Notes: generated by a model not told the origin, from the sequence alone. Shown: positions 20,754-33,089, numbered from the stretch's first letter. The stretch: 64,000 nt of DNA from Prototheca cutis (GCA_002897115.2 BCIH01000007.1:639171-703170); one strand, 5' to 3'. Translations and numbers: made by a program.

Positions 20754-23293
20754 ATGGCCGGGGAGGCCTCCCTGGCGTCCAGCATGGACGGGCTGTCCCT
20801 GGAAGACAAGGCCCGGCTCTCTGCATCGCCATCTACCAGCCCGCGATGTNAAACAACCGGCCTAGCGGGCATCGACGANGTCCTTGAGACCCTGCGGGAG
20901 GTACGGATGATGGTGCTTGCTTGTGCCCTACAGCTCTGGCCTGGCGGCCACTACCACGATGCGCTGCATCCCTTGCATCGCACGCCTTGAATCGCGCCCG
21001 ACCTACTCCTCCTCCCCCTCCTCCCACAAAAAAACATAGGCTATTCACTGGCCAGTATGGTACCGGTCAGAGGCTGCTGCGCTGGGCGTGATTTTTCCCC
21101 GGGGTCTCCTGCTGCACGGCCCGCCCGGCGTGGGCAAGACTGCGGCGGTGCTGCAGGTCGCGCGCGAGTGTGGTGCGCTGGTGCAGCGTATCGATCCTGG
21201 CGACATCATCGGGTCGACGCTGGGTGAATCGGAGCGGCGGCTGCGTGAGGCGTGGGCCGCGGCGCGGGAAGCAGCCGCCGCCGACCCGGCTCGACCAGTC
21301 GTAATTCTGCTGGACGAAGCAGACGCTCTGTGTGCGCGGCGCTCGCCCCACCGCCCGCATGAGTCGCGGATCGTGGGCCAGCTGCTGACACTGATGGACG
21401 GCGCGGCAGGCGAAGACCTGAAGGACGGCCGTCTTGTGGTCATTGGCACGACGTCAGCGCCCGATGCGCTGGACCCCGCGCTGCGACGACCGGGGCGGTT
21501 TGACCGCGAGATTGTGCTGCCCGTGCCCGACGGACCCGCCCGCGCGGCCATTCTGGCAATGCAAGCGCGGGGCCTGCCCCTGGCACCGGGGACCGACCTC
21601 GTCGCCATCGCTANCGGCTGCTTTGGATATTCGGGTGCAGACCTGGCAGCACTGTGCCGTGAAGCCGTCCTGCACGCCATCTCCCGCTGCACTCCGGTCG
21701 GCGGAGTGGCGGCGCTGGATGTGAAAGGCGCGGCGGCGGTTTCGGGGGTTGATGGCACGGCGACAGGAACCGCTGTGTCAACGCCAGGGGATGCTGCTGA
21801 TTCCATGCAGCAGCCTGCTGCGACACTGCTGGTCACGGCGGATGATTTTGCGGCGGCGCGAGAGGCGGTGGGGCCCTCCATCGGGAGGGGTCTGACGCTC
21901 GACTTTGTGCCCATTGCCTGGGACGATATCGGCGGGCTGGAGGACGTGAAGAAGCAGCTGCGGTGGGTGCTTGTGGATGTGTGGGACGAAGAGGGGTGGT
22001 CAAACACACATGCACCCCCTAAACCCTAAAAACCCTAACCGCCTTGTCCCCCCACACATGCAGGCAGGCCATCGAGTGGCCGCTGCAGCACGGCGAGTCC
22101 TACGCCCGGCTAGGTCTGCGGCCGCCACGTGGGGTGCTGATGCACGGCCCTCCCGGCTGCAGCAAGACCACGCTGGCCCGGGCGGTGGCCACGAGCTCCC
22201 GTGCCACCTTTGTCTCCCTGTCCGCCGCACAGCTGTTCAGCCAGTACGTGGGCGAGGGCGAGGCCCTGCTGCGCCGCGCTTTCCAAAGGGCCCGTCTGGC
22301 CGCGCCGGCCATCATCTTCCTTGACGAGGTCGACGTCCTCGTGGGTGCGTGCGTGGGGTGGCCTGCCAGTGGCTGGTCACCGGCCGGCTCGCGCTGTTGC
22401 TTGTGATTTGCAACCAGCTGGGGATCTCCCTGTTTTGCACGAGGGGAGGTTTTGATGGCTGAGACTTGGTCTCTGGGATGCTGGGGCTGGCCTAAGACTC
22501 GGTGGGAGTCAACGCTGGCTCCTCATTCATTCCCCCCAACCTACCCACAACCAAGCACTCAGGCAAACGGACGGAGGGNGAGCAGACGCAGGAGGCCGTG
22601 GCTCGACTGCTTTCCACCTTTCTTACCGAGATGGACGGGCTGGAGGGGGCTGGGGGTGTGCTGGTCCTGGGCGCCACCAACCGGCCCTACGCCATCGACG
22701 ATGCCATGCTCAGGTGTGCTGGGCGGCATCGGAATGCCTCGACAAGCGCTCGACTTGGGGCGCGTACCAGGCCGCGTTCGTCTTTTCCTTTGCAGTTTCT
22801 GGCCCCCATGCCGCAGCCCTCAGAGTCAGGGATTGCGCTTTCCCAAGAATATAAACAGGGAGTGCGTGGCCCCCATTTACTCCTGCATTCAACCCAAACC
22901 ACACACAGGCCTGGGCGGTTTGATGTGATCGTGTTTGTGCCGCCGCCTGACAGGGTAGGCCGGGAGGCAGTGCTCCGCATCCACACCAGGACCATGCCGC
23001 TGGCCGGAGACGTTGATTTCGGGACGCTGGCGGAGCACGCGGCGGGGTACACGGGTGCTGAGCTGGCACAGGTGTGCCGTGAGGCGGCCCTCGGCGCTGT
23101 TCGCGAGTCCCTGTGTGCTGCACAGCGAGACTCAGGGGCGCCAGACGGTCCAGACGGCATGCCGTCGGTGGCACACGTGCACTTTAAGGCAGCGTTGCGA
23201 GAGGTCCGGCCAGCGCTGACGCCCGAACAGCTCAGCAAAGCCGCGGCCTGGCGCAGGCGCCGTGNTGATGCGGTGCAGGCCAGCGAGGCTTGA
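20754..23293 (+). CDS. AFG2: AFG2/Drg1-type (SPATA5, CIP111) double AAA ATPase
   Basis: Exons 20754-20900, 21040-21962, 22064-22344, 22563-22713 and 22909-23293 give 628 residues with all phases closed. D1: Walker A GPPGVGKT (about 76-83), Walker [10 protein letters not shown], then the second region of homology ending [11 protein letters not shown]2: Walker A GPPGCSKT (about 385-392), Walker [10 protein letters not shown], arginine fingers near [10 protein letters not shown]. The GCSKT variant in D2 is typical of AFG2/Drg1, which strips shuttling factors such as Rlp24 from pre-60S ribosomes in the cytoplasm. Only about 50 residues precede D1, where relatives have a folded N-domain of 150-200 residues, so upstream exons were missed or the domain was lost. 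N bases at 20850, 20879, 21614, 22579 and 23265. Confidence 0.88.
22017..22040 (+). repeat. Telomere-like CCCTAAA units in an intron
   Basis: Three imperfect copies of the plant-type telomere unit on the + strand (CCCTAAA CCCTAAAAA CCCTAACC) near the donor side of intron 2 of the AAA ATPase. The AAACCCTAA core is also the plant telo-box. Confidence 0.8.
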
Positions 23294-23577
23294 TTAGGGT
23301 GAGGCTGGGGCTGTGAGGGTCTCACGGTTCCCTTGCTCCCCCCTGCTGTGTGCATCAGCCTATGGCTCATGCTGCGGCTGCATCAGGTGCCTGGCGTAAA
23401 CTGGATGTCCAGGTGACCACACTGCTGTTCTCTCAACAGATTACTGAGGTCAGTGTTTTGCAATTACGCCAGAATACAAGGGTATGAGGCCAAGAACATG
23501 AAAGCGAAATTAACTTGCAGCCTCTGCAACCAGCAACCACGCGAAATCCTGTCATGTGGCGTCACGTCAGCCAATTC
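23294..23577. other. Convergent intergenic spacer
   Basis: 3' region shared by the AAA ATPase and the following minus-strand gene. Nothing recognised. Confidence 0.5.
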
Positions 23578-24258
23578 TCAGGGGTACTGCGCACGGGCGA
23601 CGGCAGTGTCGTAGTCGTGCGCCCACTCCGCCAGCAGCACCCTGAGCGCGCGGTGCGCGTTGCGGGGCGAGACCATGGCAAACACGCAGTAGGGAAGCCG
23701 GGCAGAAGCTGCACAGTATGCCGAGGTCAGCGCCTGCAGCTGCGCGGGGTAGAGGCCGTGCAGCACGAGTGTCCGCCGAGCGGCCGCCTCGGTGCCTTCC
23801 TGGATGTGGGCCCGAGACGCTTGGCGGCCCTTTCCTGGCCGCTCCTCCTCGGCAAACGCCTGAAGCAAGGGTCGATCCAGCATTCCCTCCTCTCCAACGA
23901 CAACCTTATAGTGAGGAACATTGAGGGGCCATGTTCAACGGTAAAGTTTGCTCACTCGGAGCTAGGCAAGCGAGGACTGCGTGAACCTCCGACCAGGAAA
24001 TTGGCACGACCCTGCACAAGAAAACCTGTCGAAATAACATGATATCATGCACACCGGGACGAGATCCCTGTCAAAGCTCTTGCCAGGACCCAACAGCAGT
24101 CGCGCCTCTCCCATCGCCGGTCCCAGATTTCCTCCAAGGCATGATCTCTCCCCAAGTCACACACCCGCACGGCATGCGCCCCAATCTCGTCCAGCAACTG
24201 ACGGAGCTCCTCCACCTCTGGTACGGTAAATCCCACCGTCAATGCCGCCTGGGATGCT
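23578..24258 (-). CDS. DUF3783-like protein (tentative)
   Basis: Two coding blocks on the minus strand. The first (24258 to about 24130) reads VPEVEELRQLLDEIGAHAVRV. The second ends at 23578 and carries LVLHGLYPAQLQALTSAYC followed by LPYCVFAMVSPRNAHRALRVLLAEW. This order of a helix-rich 'LRxLLxEIGA' start and a later 'GLPxxxFAAxxP..' block resembles DUF3783 proteins of plants and bacteria, whose function is unknown. I could not fix the intron between the blocks (roughly 24110-23900) or the first exon with its ATG. The assignment is a pattern impression only. Confidence 0.42.
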
Positions 24259-25278
24259 AGGACAGGCTGATTTTCTCATCGGAAACTCGACAGGTGCTTT
24301 AATGAGCCGGGCTGGCTTCGGGCACCGCAGCCCAAGGGTCCCACCAGGGCATCCTGCGATCCGTGTCACATTTGCAACAAGAACCCACCAGAGCACAGGA
24401 AGGGTGCACAGATGCAAGCTATTCAGACCCTGGACAAAGCGAGAATTTCACTCACCAGTTGTTCACCCTCTGCAGAGGGAGCCCAGGTGGTCTGATCTTG
24501 CACTGGTGACGCTTCTGTCTGCTTGGAGCGACCATGGATCCTCCAGTACGCACGCGATTGAGCTCGGTNTGTGCTGGAGCACTTGCATTGTTGGGTGACG
24601 AATGGTTGGGGCAAGCCACGCGGGATTGCACGTCCAGGGCCACGGCAAGCCTCAAGGCGCACCGCGCTCCCTATCAGGGACGGCATGGCAGCAATGCTCT
24701 CACAGGATAATTGAAGAAAAAATGGCTCGTGTATTTCTTTTCCGTTGATCTACGCTGCGCCATTTGCACCCCGGATATCGGAAAGAACACATTTTGCTGG
24801 CGCTGGTGCCGTCTCCTCCGACACGGGGTGTTCCGGCACGTGTCGTGTCGAAACCTGCCCTCCCTTTTTTGCTTCACCATGCAGTTGCCGGCCATTTCCT
24901 GCAGGCCCACAATTGCACGCTCAAGTTTCAGATCAAGCGCAGGACACAAGGGGCGGTCGGCTCTTGTCGTACAGGAAACACACCTCCCAAGAAGAACCAA
25001 AGCCAAAGTCAGCGGAGCATTCGCCTTTACCGCTCTTGCATCCAGTTTGCGGATCATTAGGAAAAAATCAGGGAATAGAATATGTAAGAGACGATTTGAG
25101 TGGAGAGGTCGTGGGACGGTTGGGAACTGATCTGCGGGTGCCCAGTAGCATGAGGAATCGTGAGAGCGATCACATCTGGCTCCCTCCGTCTTGGCCCCTT
25201 ACACTACTTTTGCATTATATAACGTGGTTTTATAGTGTGACATAGAGGGGCTTGGGTAGCATCGGGGCCTTTGGCGCC
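24259..25278. other. Divergent intergenic region of about 1 kb
   Basis: Lies upstream of both the minus-strand DUF3783-like gene and the plus-strand ribokinase. It has lower GC than the flanking exons and only short, unsupported open frames. A TATA-like tattatataa at about 25211-25220 sits roughly 60 bases upstream of the ribokinase ATG and may be a core promoter element. Confidence 0.45.
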
Positions 25279-27523
25279 ATGTACGGGGAGGAGGGTGCCC
25301 GGCCCCTGGTGGTGGCCGGGAGCATCAACGCCGATCTTGTGGCGGAGGTGGCCCGGCTCCCACGCCCCGGAGAGACCATGGATGCCAAGGGATTCCATGT
25401 CTACCCTGGTGGCAAGGTGCGCGCAACACGAGCCTCGCGGATCGCATTGGTGCTCGGCCCGGGGCGCCCCACTCCCACATAGCCAACCCTGACTTCCCTG
25501 CAGGGCGCAAACCAAGCGGCTGCAGGTGCCAAGCTAGGCTACCAGACATTCTTCATCGGTCAGGTTTGTTTGCTTGTGCAGTGCGTTTGTGGCCCTGCTG
25601 GCATGCCAGTGCGTGCCCTGCGCACGTCGGCGGAGTCGACTGCATTGGTGGGCGTGCAACGAAGATGGCTCCACCATGTTCTCCCAAATCACACTAACCC
25701 CCCCACACCCAACCACACTCACAGGTTGGCCGGGACGCCAATGCCAGCATGTTGTGTTCCGCGCTGGGGGACTGCGGCGTGGACACCAACCTCGTCAGCA
25801 CGGTGGATGGGCCGACGGGGACGGCGCTCATTCTCCTCCAACCCAAAGGTCGCCAGGGGGATAGGGGGGATAGGCATAGATTTGGGAGCAGGAGGATGAC
25901 TGGTCGGGGCGGGGCGGGGACCCACCCTGCATGGGCCAGTGCCTCACACAGTTTCCGGCTGCGGTGCAGGAGAAAACAGCATCATAGTCGTCGGGGGTGC
26001 CAACACATCTGAAGAATGGATGATCACAGACGGTGCAACTCACGTGCGTTGCCGTTTGAGAGTGTGGAAGAGTGGTGTGGGGGACATGGTTTCTGGAGTG
26101 AATGGCTGAGAAGGGGCTGTTTTTTTTTCTTTTGACGGGGGGTTGTGTGCTGCCTTGGTCACGACCTGCACTCAACCCCAGGCCCCATCGAGCATCTTGC
26201 AGGCAGTGCAACGAGCTGGAGCGCTACTCCTTCAGCGGGAGATTCCCGAGAGCATCAACGTCATCTTTGCAAAGGTGCGTCGGTTGAGGGACAGTGTGTT
26301 CGGTTGCTCGGCAGAGGTGCTGCACTCCGGTGGGCAAGCGCACCTCGGGGCATGCACGTACTCATTCGGTGGCGCATGGTATGGCTCCCCTTCATCCACT
26401 CCCACACCCGTTGTGCACCCGATGTACACCTCCCATTGCTCATGAAACGTCTCCAGATTGCACGGGGGGCAAGCGTGCCGGTGATCTTGGATGCCGGCGG
26501 CGTGACGGAGCCTATTGGCCACGACTTGCTGACAAACGTTTCGATCGTGTCGCCCAATGAGACGGAGCTGTCGACGTTGACAGGTGGGCCTGGGGCGGGA
26601 GGGGCTGCGGTAGGGATGCGCCGGGTCCCAACCCTAGATAGTGTACCCATGCAACGCCATCTGATCTTGGGCTCTGGAGGGCCAGCGGTTCCAGTGCAAT
26701 CCGCCAAATTCAGTCCTTTGCCGCTGCGTGATGCAGGCATGCCCACACGGACAATGTCAGAGGTGCAGAAAGCGGCCGAGTCGTTGGTGCACTCTGGTGT
26801 GAACAAGGTGCTGGTCAAACTCGGTAGCAAGGGATCCCTGCTCGTAGGTAGGTCTGTGGCAATGGCATCGTGCTCCTGTCTGCACACTCGTTTTCCGAGG
26901 AGGTGACTAGCCGCACCGATTGAACCTCCGCTCCTCCCTGTGTGTTGTTCCAAGCAAGCATCCTGAGATTGTCCTATGCTGGCATTGCAACCGCCCCCCA
27001 CCCCCCAAACAACTGCACAGACATNTTCGGTAATGTGCACAGGCAAAAGGCGCTTCCAGTGAACAATGTCGTGGACACGACAGGCGCCGGCGACTGCTTC
27101 ACAGCTGCCTTTGCTGTGGCCATGCTCCATGGCAAATCGGATGAGGAAGCCATGGCGTTTGCAAGTGCGCTGGGATCTGTGTGTGAATGGTGTGTTTGGG
27201 GAGTTGCTTCACGTCTTGGTGGCCTAGGCAACGGCACAACAAGCGGCTGCATGCATGACTGTTAGGTGGCCCTGCTGGTTACGCCCGCTGCCTATCGCGA
27301 GCCGTGCTTCTCTTGCTCTGAATGGATCCGCCCAAGTAAAAACTGGACCCACAACGCAAAATTTCCCTAATTCAATGCAGGTGCAGCAGCGGCCATCTGC
27401 ATCACGAGGAAAGGGGCGATGCCTAGCTTGCCGTCGCTGGAGGAAGTGGAGCGACAGCTGTCCAGCGTCAAAGCAGCTACCAAGCCCGCGGCCACTTCAC
27501 CCAAGACAGGGTCTTTCTGGTGA
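25279..27523 (+). CDS. Ribokinase (PfkB family)
   Basis: Exons 25279-25416, 25504-25563, 25725-25848, 25970-26043, 26182-26274, 26457-26583, 26737-26847, 27021-27164 and 27381-27523 give 337 residues, close to bacterial RbsK plus a short tail. It phosphorylates D-ribose at O5 with ATP. Visible motifs are the N-terminal VVAGSINADLVAEV, the GGKGANQAAAGAKLG substrate loop (split by intron 1), VSPNETEL, and DTTGAGDCF with the catalytic base at Asp267. Ribokinases with GANQA are usual for ribose rather than adenosine or fructose. No clear plastid or mitochondrial presequence is seen. The exon at 26182 could instead begin at 26203. One N at 27025. Confidence 0.93.
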
Positions 27524-27877
27524 GCTCCAGAAAAACATCAGTGCTTTCCCAGAGACCCAAGAAATGTGGAAAAGGGCCATGAACGCCTAGTTTTGGGAGC
27601 ATTCATCGTCGCCTCCCCCCGGACCCTTCCCACGGGACAGAAATCCTGCTGCCTGTCATGTATACAGCTGCATGGCTCCGTGCAGCCCGAGATCAACAGC
27701 ATTGCTCCTCCTGGCATTCCTGCTGCTACCGAACCTCTTGTTGTGGCTCATTCCAGCTGCTACACACTGCTAGGTTCTCTCCCCTGCCGGGACCATCGAG
27801 TCCCACGCCGATGCAAACCCACAACCCTGCTGCCTCCCAATACCGTGTCGCGCCACAGTTACATCAACTGCATGAAT
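27524..27877. other. Convergent intergenic spacer
   Basis: 3' regions of ribokinase (+) and S29 (-). No feature recognised. Confidence 0.5.
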
Positions 27878-28166
27878 TTAGCGGTACTTGACGAAGCCAA
27901 TCTCGTTGGCCAGCTCGCGGAAGGCCTGGCGGCAGACGTTCAGGCCGTACTTGCGGATGATACCGCCCTGGTTGCTGGACACACGGCAGCGGCGACCGCC
28001 CTTGCCGTAGGCCTTGGGGTGGCTGTTCCAGATAGCTGCGGAATGGAAGTGTGTGATAATTCGCAAGTGAGAAAGTCAGACCAGCTCCGGGCGCGCCAGC
28101 TCGTGTGTGATGACACGCTGGTCACCGAACACAGGGCTCCCCCCGGCACTCACCCTCGTGACCCAT
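27878..28166 (-). CDS. RPS29: 40S ribosomal protein S29 (uS14), missing two zinc cysteines
   Basis: Exons 28154-28166 (MGHE plus one base) and 27878-28035 give exactly 56 residues, the standard S29 length. [17 protein letters not shown] and [11 protein letters not shown] with the ending IGFVKYR identify it. uS14 sits in the 40S head near the mRNA entry. Most S29 proteins bind zinc through Cys21, Cys24, Cys39 and Cys42. Here Cys21 and Cys39 remain but position 24 is Ser and position 42 is Ala, so a normal zinc site cannot form. C-minus versions are known for some bacterial S14 proteins. The short first exon ending after about 13 coding bases resembles the arrangement of many ribosomal protein genes. 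Confidence 0.93.
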
Positions 28167-29386
28167 ATTGTGAAGCTTGAACTCGCGCGAGAGCTCGAAA
28201 CTTGCACTGAGTTTATTGCTGCCTGCAAGAAGGAGAATCCAGACGCAGCATTGAGCTCAAAGGCGCCTCGTCAAGTTCCAGGACCTCTTCGGGCACCCAC
28301 ATCCAGGGCATTCGCTCCAGCTCGTCCCGCGTCGGCCCCCGCTGCGCGATCCCAGGAGATTCAGGGAGGCTCCTCAAGCTCACCTGGTGCAGCAGATGAC
28401 GCAGGAGTAAGAGGGTTGAGCCCGGCCCTCCGTGGGGATTCTATACCTTGCTCGGCGAGGCCGCCTTGGTGCGGGTTTCCCGCCATTTCCAAGACCGTTC
28501 AATCTTCGAGGGACAGGCGGGGGATCTGGGCATGGCTTGCCCACATGCTCAAAAAACCTCTCTCAACCAAACCACAACTTTTACCGCAGTATATGTATGG
28601 AACTTTTGTGCAAGTGCGATGGAAGGCGCGCAGGCGGCAGAACAAGGTCAGTCTTGAGATCACGCACGCAGGCAGACACATGTGCTTGCAATGGGCGGCT
28701 GCCCATGTGCAAAACAAAATGGCGGGGTCTCTCCTGCCAGTTCACTCCTGCTATGCAAGAAACATAAAGTTCATCTGCTTGCGCGGGCAAGGGGAGCATG
28801 GCACAGGGGACAGCCCGCAGGCAAAGCACCAGCAACCCCTGCCCTTCTGCAAGGGAGGGCCGCATCGATGCCCAAAGGGAGGGAGCAGCAGGCAGGCATG
28901 CAGCAGGTCGACGGAGCACGCAGTCAGGACGCAGAAAACGCTGCCACCATCATTGGCCGGGGCACCAGACGGCGGCACGCCTGTCTTTTTGTGGTTGGTA
29001 AGAGGGTCCACGATTGAAACCCCTGGCCCACATGCACAAACACAAACAAAGCAGGCGGGCGTCAGGGGAGTCGGACGGATCGGGCCACAAAGAATCGTCC
29101 CCAGCGACACAAACTGCAAATGGTGCGGTCACACTGGGGACAATTGGGCATGGACGCCAGACGAGGGGACGGATGGATGGATGGATGGGTGCATGGGGGC
29201 CGTTGTCCATTGACCAAACGTGGGCGGCGGCGCTTGCAGAAATCGCACCTCGCAACTAATCAACCACGTGGTGTAGCGGCTATCCGCAAAACTCCCTNGC
29301 AAGGGTCAAGGCCCCAGCATCCTTTTAGGAGTCTTTCCCCCCAACAAACCTCTCCAAGCTCGTCACCCACGGCGCTTGCTTTCGTT
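28167..29386. other. Intergenic region of about 1.2 kb
   Basis: Upstream of S29 and downstream of the CCCH gene. A 368-codon plus-strand frame overlaps it (28107-29213), but the translation lacks domains and begins inside the S29 gene, so I treat it as chance. It contains GATGGATG-type short repeats near 29170-29195. Confidence 0.4.
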
Positions 29387-32260
29387 CTACGAGGAAGTGT
29401 GCACTGCCCAGATGGATTGCAGGAGCTCCAGTGCCGCCCGGTTGTCGGCTTCACTCAACCGCGTGTCCGGCACGCTTCCCGTGCCCTGCAGAGTTATTGG
29501 CAGGAAACAGGAACGATGATCCGAGGGTCTGTCTGCTGCGAAGAACAGGTGCGCGTGCATACAACACAGACTCGTAGGAAACAGCCTCACCATGAAGTGC
29601 TGCTGTGGCTGCTGCTGCGTTGGCGGCTGCTGGGCCGGCACTGCAAAAGTGCCGCCACTGTGTCGCTGGGCCCCAATCAAATCGTCCGCCCGCGGAGAAG
29701 TCAAGGCGCCGACCTTGTCGCCAAAGCCGACAGCCAGCGCTTTCCGAGCAGCAGCGCTGATGGTTGGAGGCACAGCCCTCACCGTCCCCGCGGGAGGAGG
29801 CCCAACCCCACGGATATCACGAGGCGATGCCATCATCCGAGGGCCACCAGCCCCCCGCCCGACTGCTGCAGTGGGCCCGACCTCGCTTTGGAACCAGCCG
29901 GCAGGGATGGTTGGGGACAGGTCTTCGGGTGCCGTCGGGATGAATGCACGCATATTTCCGTTGGCACCACCAGTATCAGTGCCAATTGCAGCAGCAGCCT
30001 TGGCTTGCAGAGCAGCCACAGCAGTGGGCTCAGACTGCGCTGCCGAGACGGCAAATGCCGAACCCAGGGAAGACGCAGACGGCAACGGATGCATCGACAG
30101 ACCTGGCGCCACGGCGGGCTGCGCCCCTGTTCGCACTGCCTGGGCACCCGCAGCCAACGTCGGTGAACCCGCCCTCGCCGCAGTCGTCGCAGCGGCCGCC
30201 AGGGCTCTGATCGCCTCTGCCGCGACGCCCCCATCGGGTTCGGACATGGCCGCCGCCATGGCGGGAGGCAACCCTGCCGCCCCAGCAACTCCAGTGCCAC
30301 CCAGGCTGACCCCGGCAAGAGGCTGCTGCTGCTGTGACGGCACGCCGCCACCCATCGCAATCGCGCTCAGCACCGCCGGCGGCAGAACCGCATGCAGCGC
30401 CGGATGCAGTTGCTGCAGGGAAACGGGCACGCTGTGCTGCGGGTTGAGTTGGGAAGCCGCCATGCCAAGACCTGCAGCCGCCATGGCGGCGCCGGGCCCG
30501 GCCTGCGGCGCCAAGGCCAGCTGGTTGAGGTAAAACATGACCGCATCCATCCTGCATAGGGAGAAGGGGTTTCGCTCCGATGGGATGGTGTCAATCAAAC
30601 AGCCTCCTACTCTGCACCCCCATTCATTTCAGCTTCCCAGATCCCCAACCGACTCACTGTTCCTTTTGCTGTGCAGTGCCAGCGCCAGGGGCCCCGGCAA
30701 ACGCGCCCGGCATGCCCAATTTCTGATCCAGTTCCTGCTGCTGCCGCAGGTTGAGTGCCATCGCACTCGTCCCCAGCACACCGGCCCATTGGGGCGGCCA
30801 GCTGGCGCCCAGAGTGCCGGCGGCTTCGGACCCTGTGGTGCATGAGCATGTGATGGTGAGATTGGAAGGGTTGGTATGGAGTCGGCAATAGGAAGCACTG
30901 AAAACAAGGTTGTTGGATAAGGGTGTGGCGATCTAAACCTAGTGACGCCAATAGAAATCGCCAACGACAAGACAATCGACAAAACAATTCACCGTTTGTG
31001 AAGAGCGTGGCATTGGCTGCAGGCATGGGCCAGAATGAGGCAGGCTGTGCCATGCCCGGCTGCTGGAGAACTTGACCGTACAGTCCCATCCCGCCCATCG
31101 GCTGCCCAGCCGCACCCATGGGCATGGGCATGGGCATGGCGTGGGCGTACCGGCACGCATTCCCGCGCAGGCACCGGCCCCGCGTAAAGTCGACGCACAG
31201 AACGTTGGGGTTCTTGCCGGGCCGACGGTGGCCCATCAGGATGGAGGTGTAGTCGTGACTGTATCGACAGTTTTCCCCCCGGGTGCACTGATTCTTCACA
31301 AAGTCATAGCAGATTGGGGCAAACCGCCGACGGCCATTCGTAGACTCCTGTGCGAGAGTGTGTTTGTGTGCATGTGGTGACGAGGGCCGAACAGTGGCAC
31401 CTCCCCTGAGAGGGGAGGTCAGACAACAACGGCACCAAGCAGCCTCCCCCAAACCACCAGACCACACCCCTCCCAACTAAACCAACCTGTGGAGGCTGAA
31501 GGTTTCCCAGGTCGTGGGAGAACCGGCAGAGAAGGCCCCGGTGGCAGAGACCCTTGAGGAAGTCAAAGCAGATGCCCTTCTCTTCCGAGTTCACCGCAAT
31601 GATATGCTCCACATTGTGGGAGTACTTGCACGAATCGCCCCTAGAACACATGCCCTTGGTGAAATCGAAACAAATCTGACGTTTCGGGTCGTCCGCAGCG
31701 AGATCAAGGTCCACAAAATCCACGCTGCCTGCAAGTTGAGGAATAGGCGTTGGGTGCCTTTTGCTGAGCCCATCCGGTGAGAAGGGAAACAAGATGTCCA
31801 CGTGCCTGGCATACAAACATGGTGAGAGATCCACGCAACTCCAGAGCCTTCCGCACCTGGGTGGCTGGGTGCGTCCTCGCCCCGTGGGTCGAAGCTAGCC
31901 AAGCCCAGCACTCCAGCCGGGGGGTCCAGCGACAGTCCTGCGGCGCCATCGCCAGGGGCCTGCAACGAGCAAGACACGAGTGCTCCATGAGTTTTGAAAT
32001 TGGATACGAGTTGATGGGGACGGATTCGGGCGTGATTGGGAGCACGACCCTGGAACGGTCATCCATAACGGTAAGGCGGTGTCGACAATATCTGGACCGG
32101 CCCCTTGGTCGCCAATGCGCAGGGGACGCACCTCGCTCAGGTCGTCCACCAGGTTGGGAGAAATACATCCATCAATTATGAGCTGTGAGGCAGCAGCGGG
32201 TGCCGGGGCGCCGGCCAGCGCGGCGTGCATGCTCTGCCCAGGTGCTACGACGCCAACCAT
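29387..32260 (-). CDS. CCCH zinc-finger RNA-binding protein with four fingers
   Basis: Exons 32132-32260, 31857-31959, 31487-31728, 30993-31347, 30658-30832, 29591-30551 and 29387-29485 give 687 residues with phases closed. Four CX7CX5CX3H fingers occur as two tandem pairs: CFDFTKGMCSRGDSCKYSH and a second within ~40 residues in exon 3, then two in exon 4. The pairing and spacing are like muscleblind proteins, which bind GC-containing single-stranded RNA and control splicing. Downstream are Met/Pro/Gly repeats (PMPMPMGAAGQ), then a long Ala/Gln/Pro-rich tail of low complexity encoded by the 961-base exon. The C-terminus ends SIWAVHTSS. It is likely nuclear; the target RNAs are unknown. Confidence 0.87.
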
Positions 32261-33089
32261 AGCGATGGACCCTCCGTGACCGCCTGGCAGTGTCAGCGCA
32301 TACTGACGTTCGATACCGTACCAAACCGGATTATTTGTGCTAAAAAAGCCCTAAGGTCGTCAGGAAGCATGGAAGCGCTGCACTGTTTCTGGCTTGGACG
32401 CGGCGGGTCAGTTGCATCTGTTGAAGGGATGTCGGGGAAAATTGAAATTTCGAGGCAGAAGAGGGAATTTTCCTTCCCAGGCCGTCGCCGCATCCGTTGA
32501 ACAGCATCAGACGCGATTTTCATGTCAAATGAGTTTCACTCCAGTTTTATTGGCAAAATCTATTGAGGGAAGAGCGTGCTGGCGCGGAGATGTGCTGGAA
32601 CGCGCCATCTGGATCTCAACCGCTGGGGCCCATCAGTTTTGGCCAGTCCACGAATGAAACCCCCCCCAGTCAGCCATATGTCCAGGCGATCAACCTTCTA
32701 GGGGTGATTCGAACTCTGAGATATTTATGGCTGCAGTTGTCTGTGAAAAACTGGCTTGGATGTGGCCATTGGCATCGCTCGAACCGAACTTCCGGCCCGA
32801 CGGCCTTGTTCTGGTCGCCCNCCCCNCCTCACGGAGGCCCCCCCCCCCCACACACACGCACGCGCGCCTTCATGACATGGCTACCTGCTCATGTGACTGC
32901 TCCAATGAGACAGGCAGGAGCCTCTGCCATCGAGGCTTTGCGATTCATCGATATACAACAGTCTGCACAGCGTTGGGCCCACAGATGGTTGGTGGTCTGC
33001 GTATTCATTCAAAACTGGGCCTTGCAAGCCTAAGAAAATCATGCCACGCTTACGCGGCCAATGTCAGCAGTTTGGCACCTGCAAGGCCG
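32261..33089. other. Intergenic region of about 0.8 kb
   Basis: Promoter side of the CCCH gene and 3' side of the hydrolase. It includes C-rich and CA-rich low complexity at 32821-32868 with two N. No gene recognised. Confidence 0.45.

Noticed and set aside
18101..20872. 923-codon open frame on the minus strand
   Set aside because: It lies opposite the large eIF3c exon, whose domains are unmistakable. The high GC and third-position bias create a stop-free antisense frame with no domains of its own.
28107..29213. 368-codon plus-strand frame
   Set aside because: Starts inside the S29 gene on the opposite strand and shows no domain, splice pattern or composition typical of the coding exons here.
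29262..29330. tRNA-like A box (GTGGTGTAGCGGCTATC)
   Set aside because: No matching acceptor stem, anticodon arm or proper B box follows, so it is not a tRNA gene.
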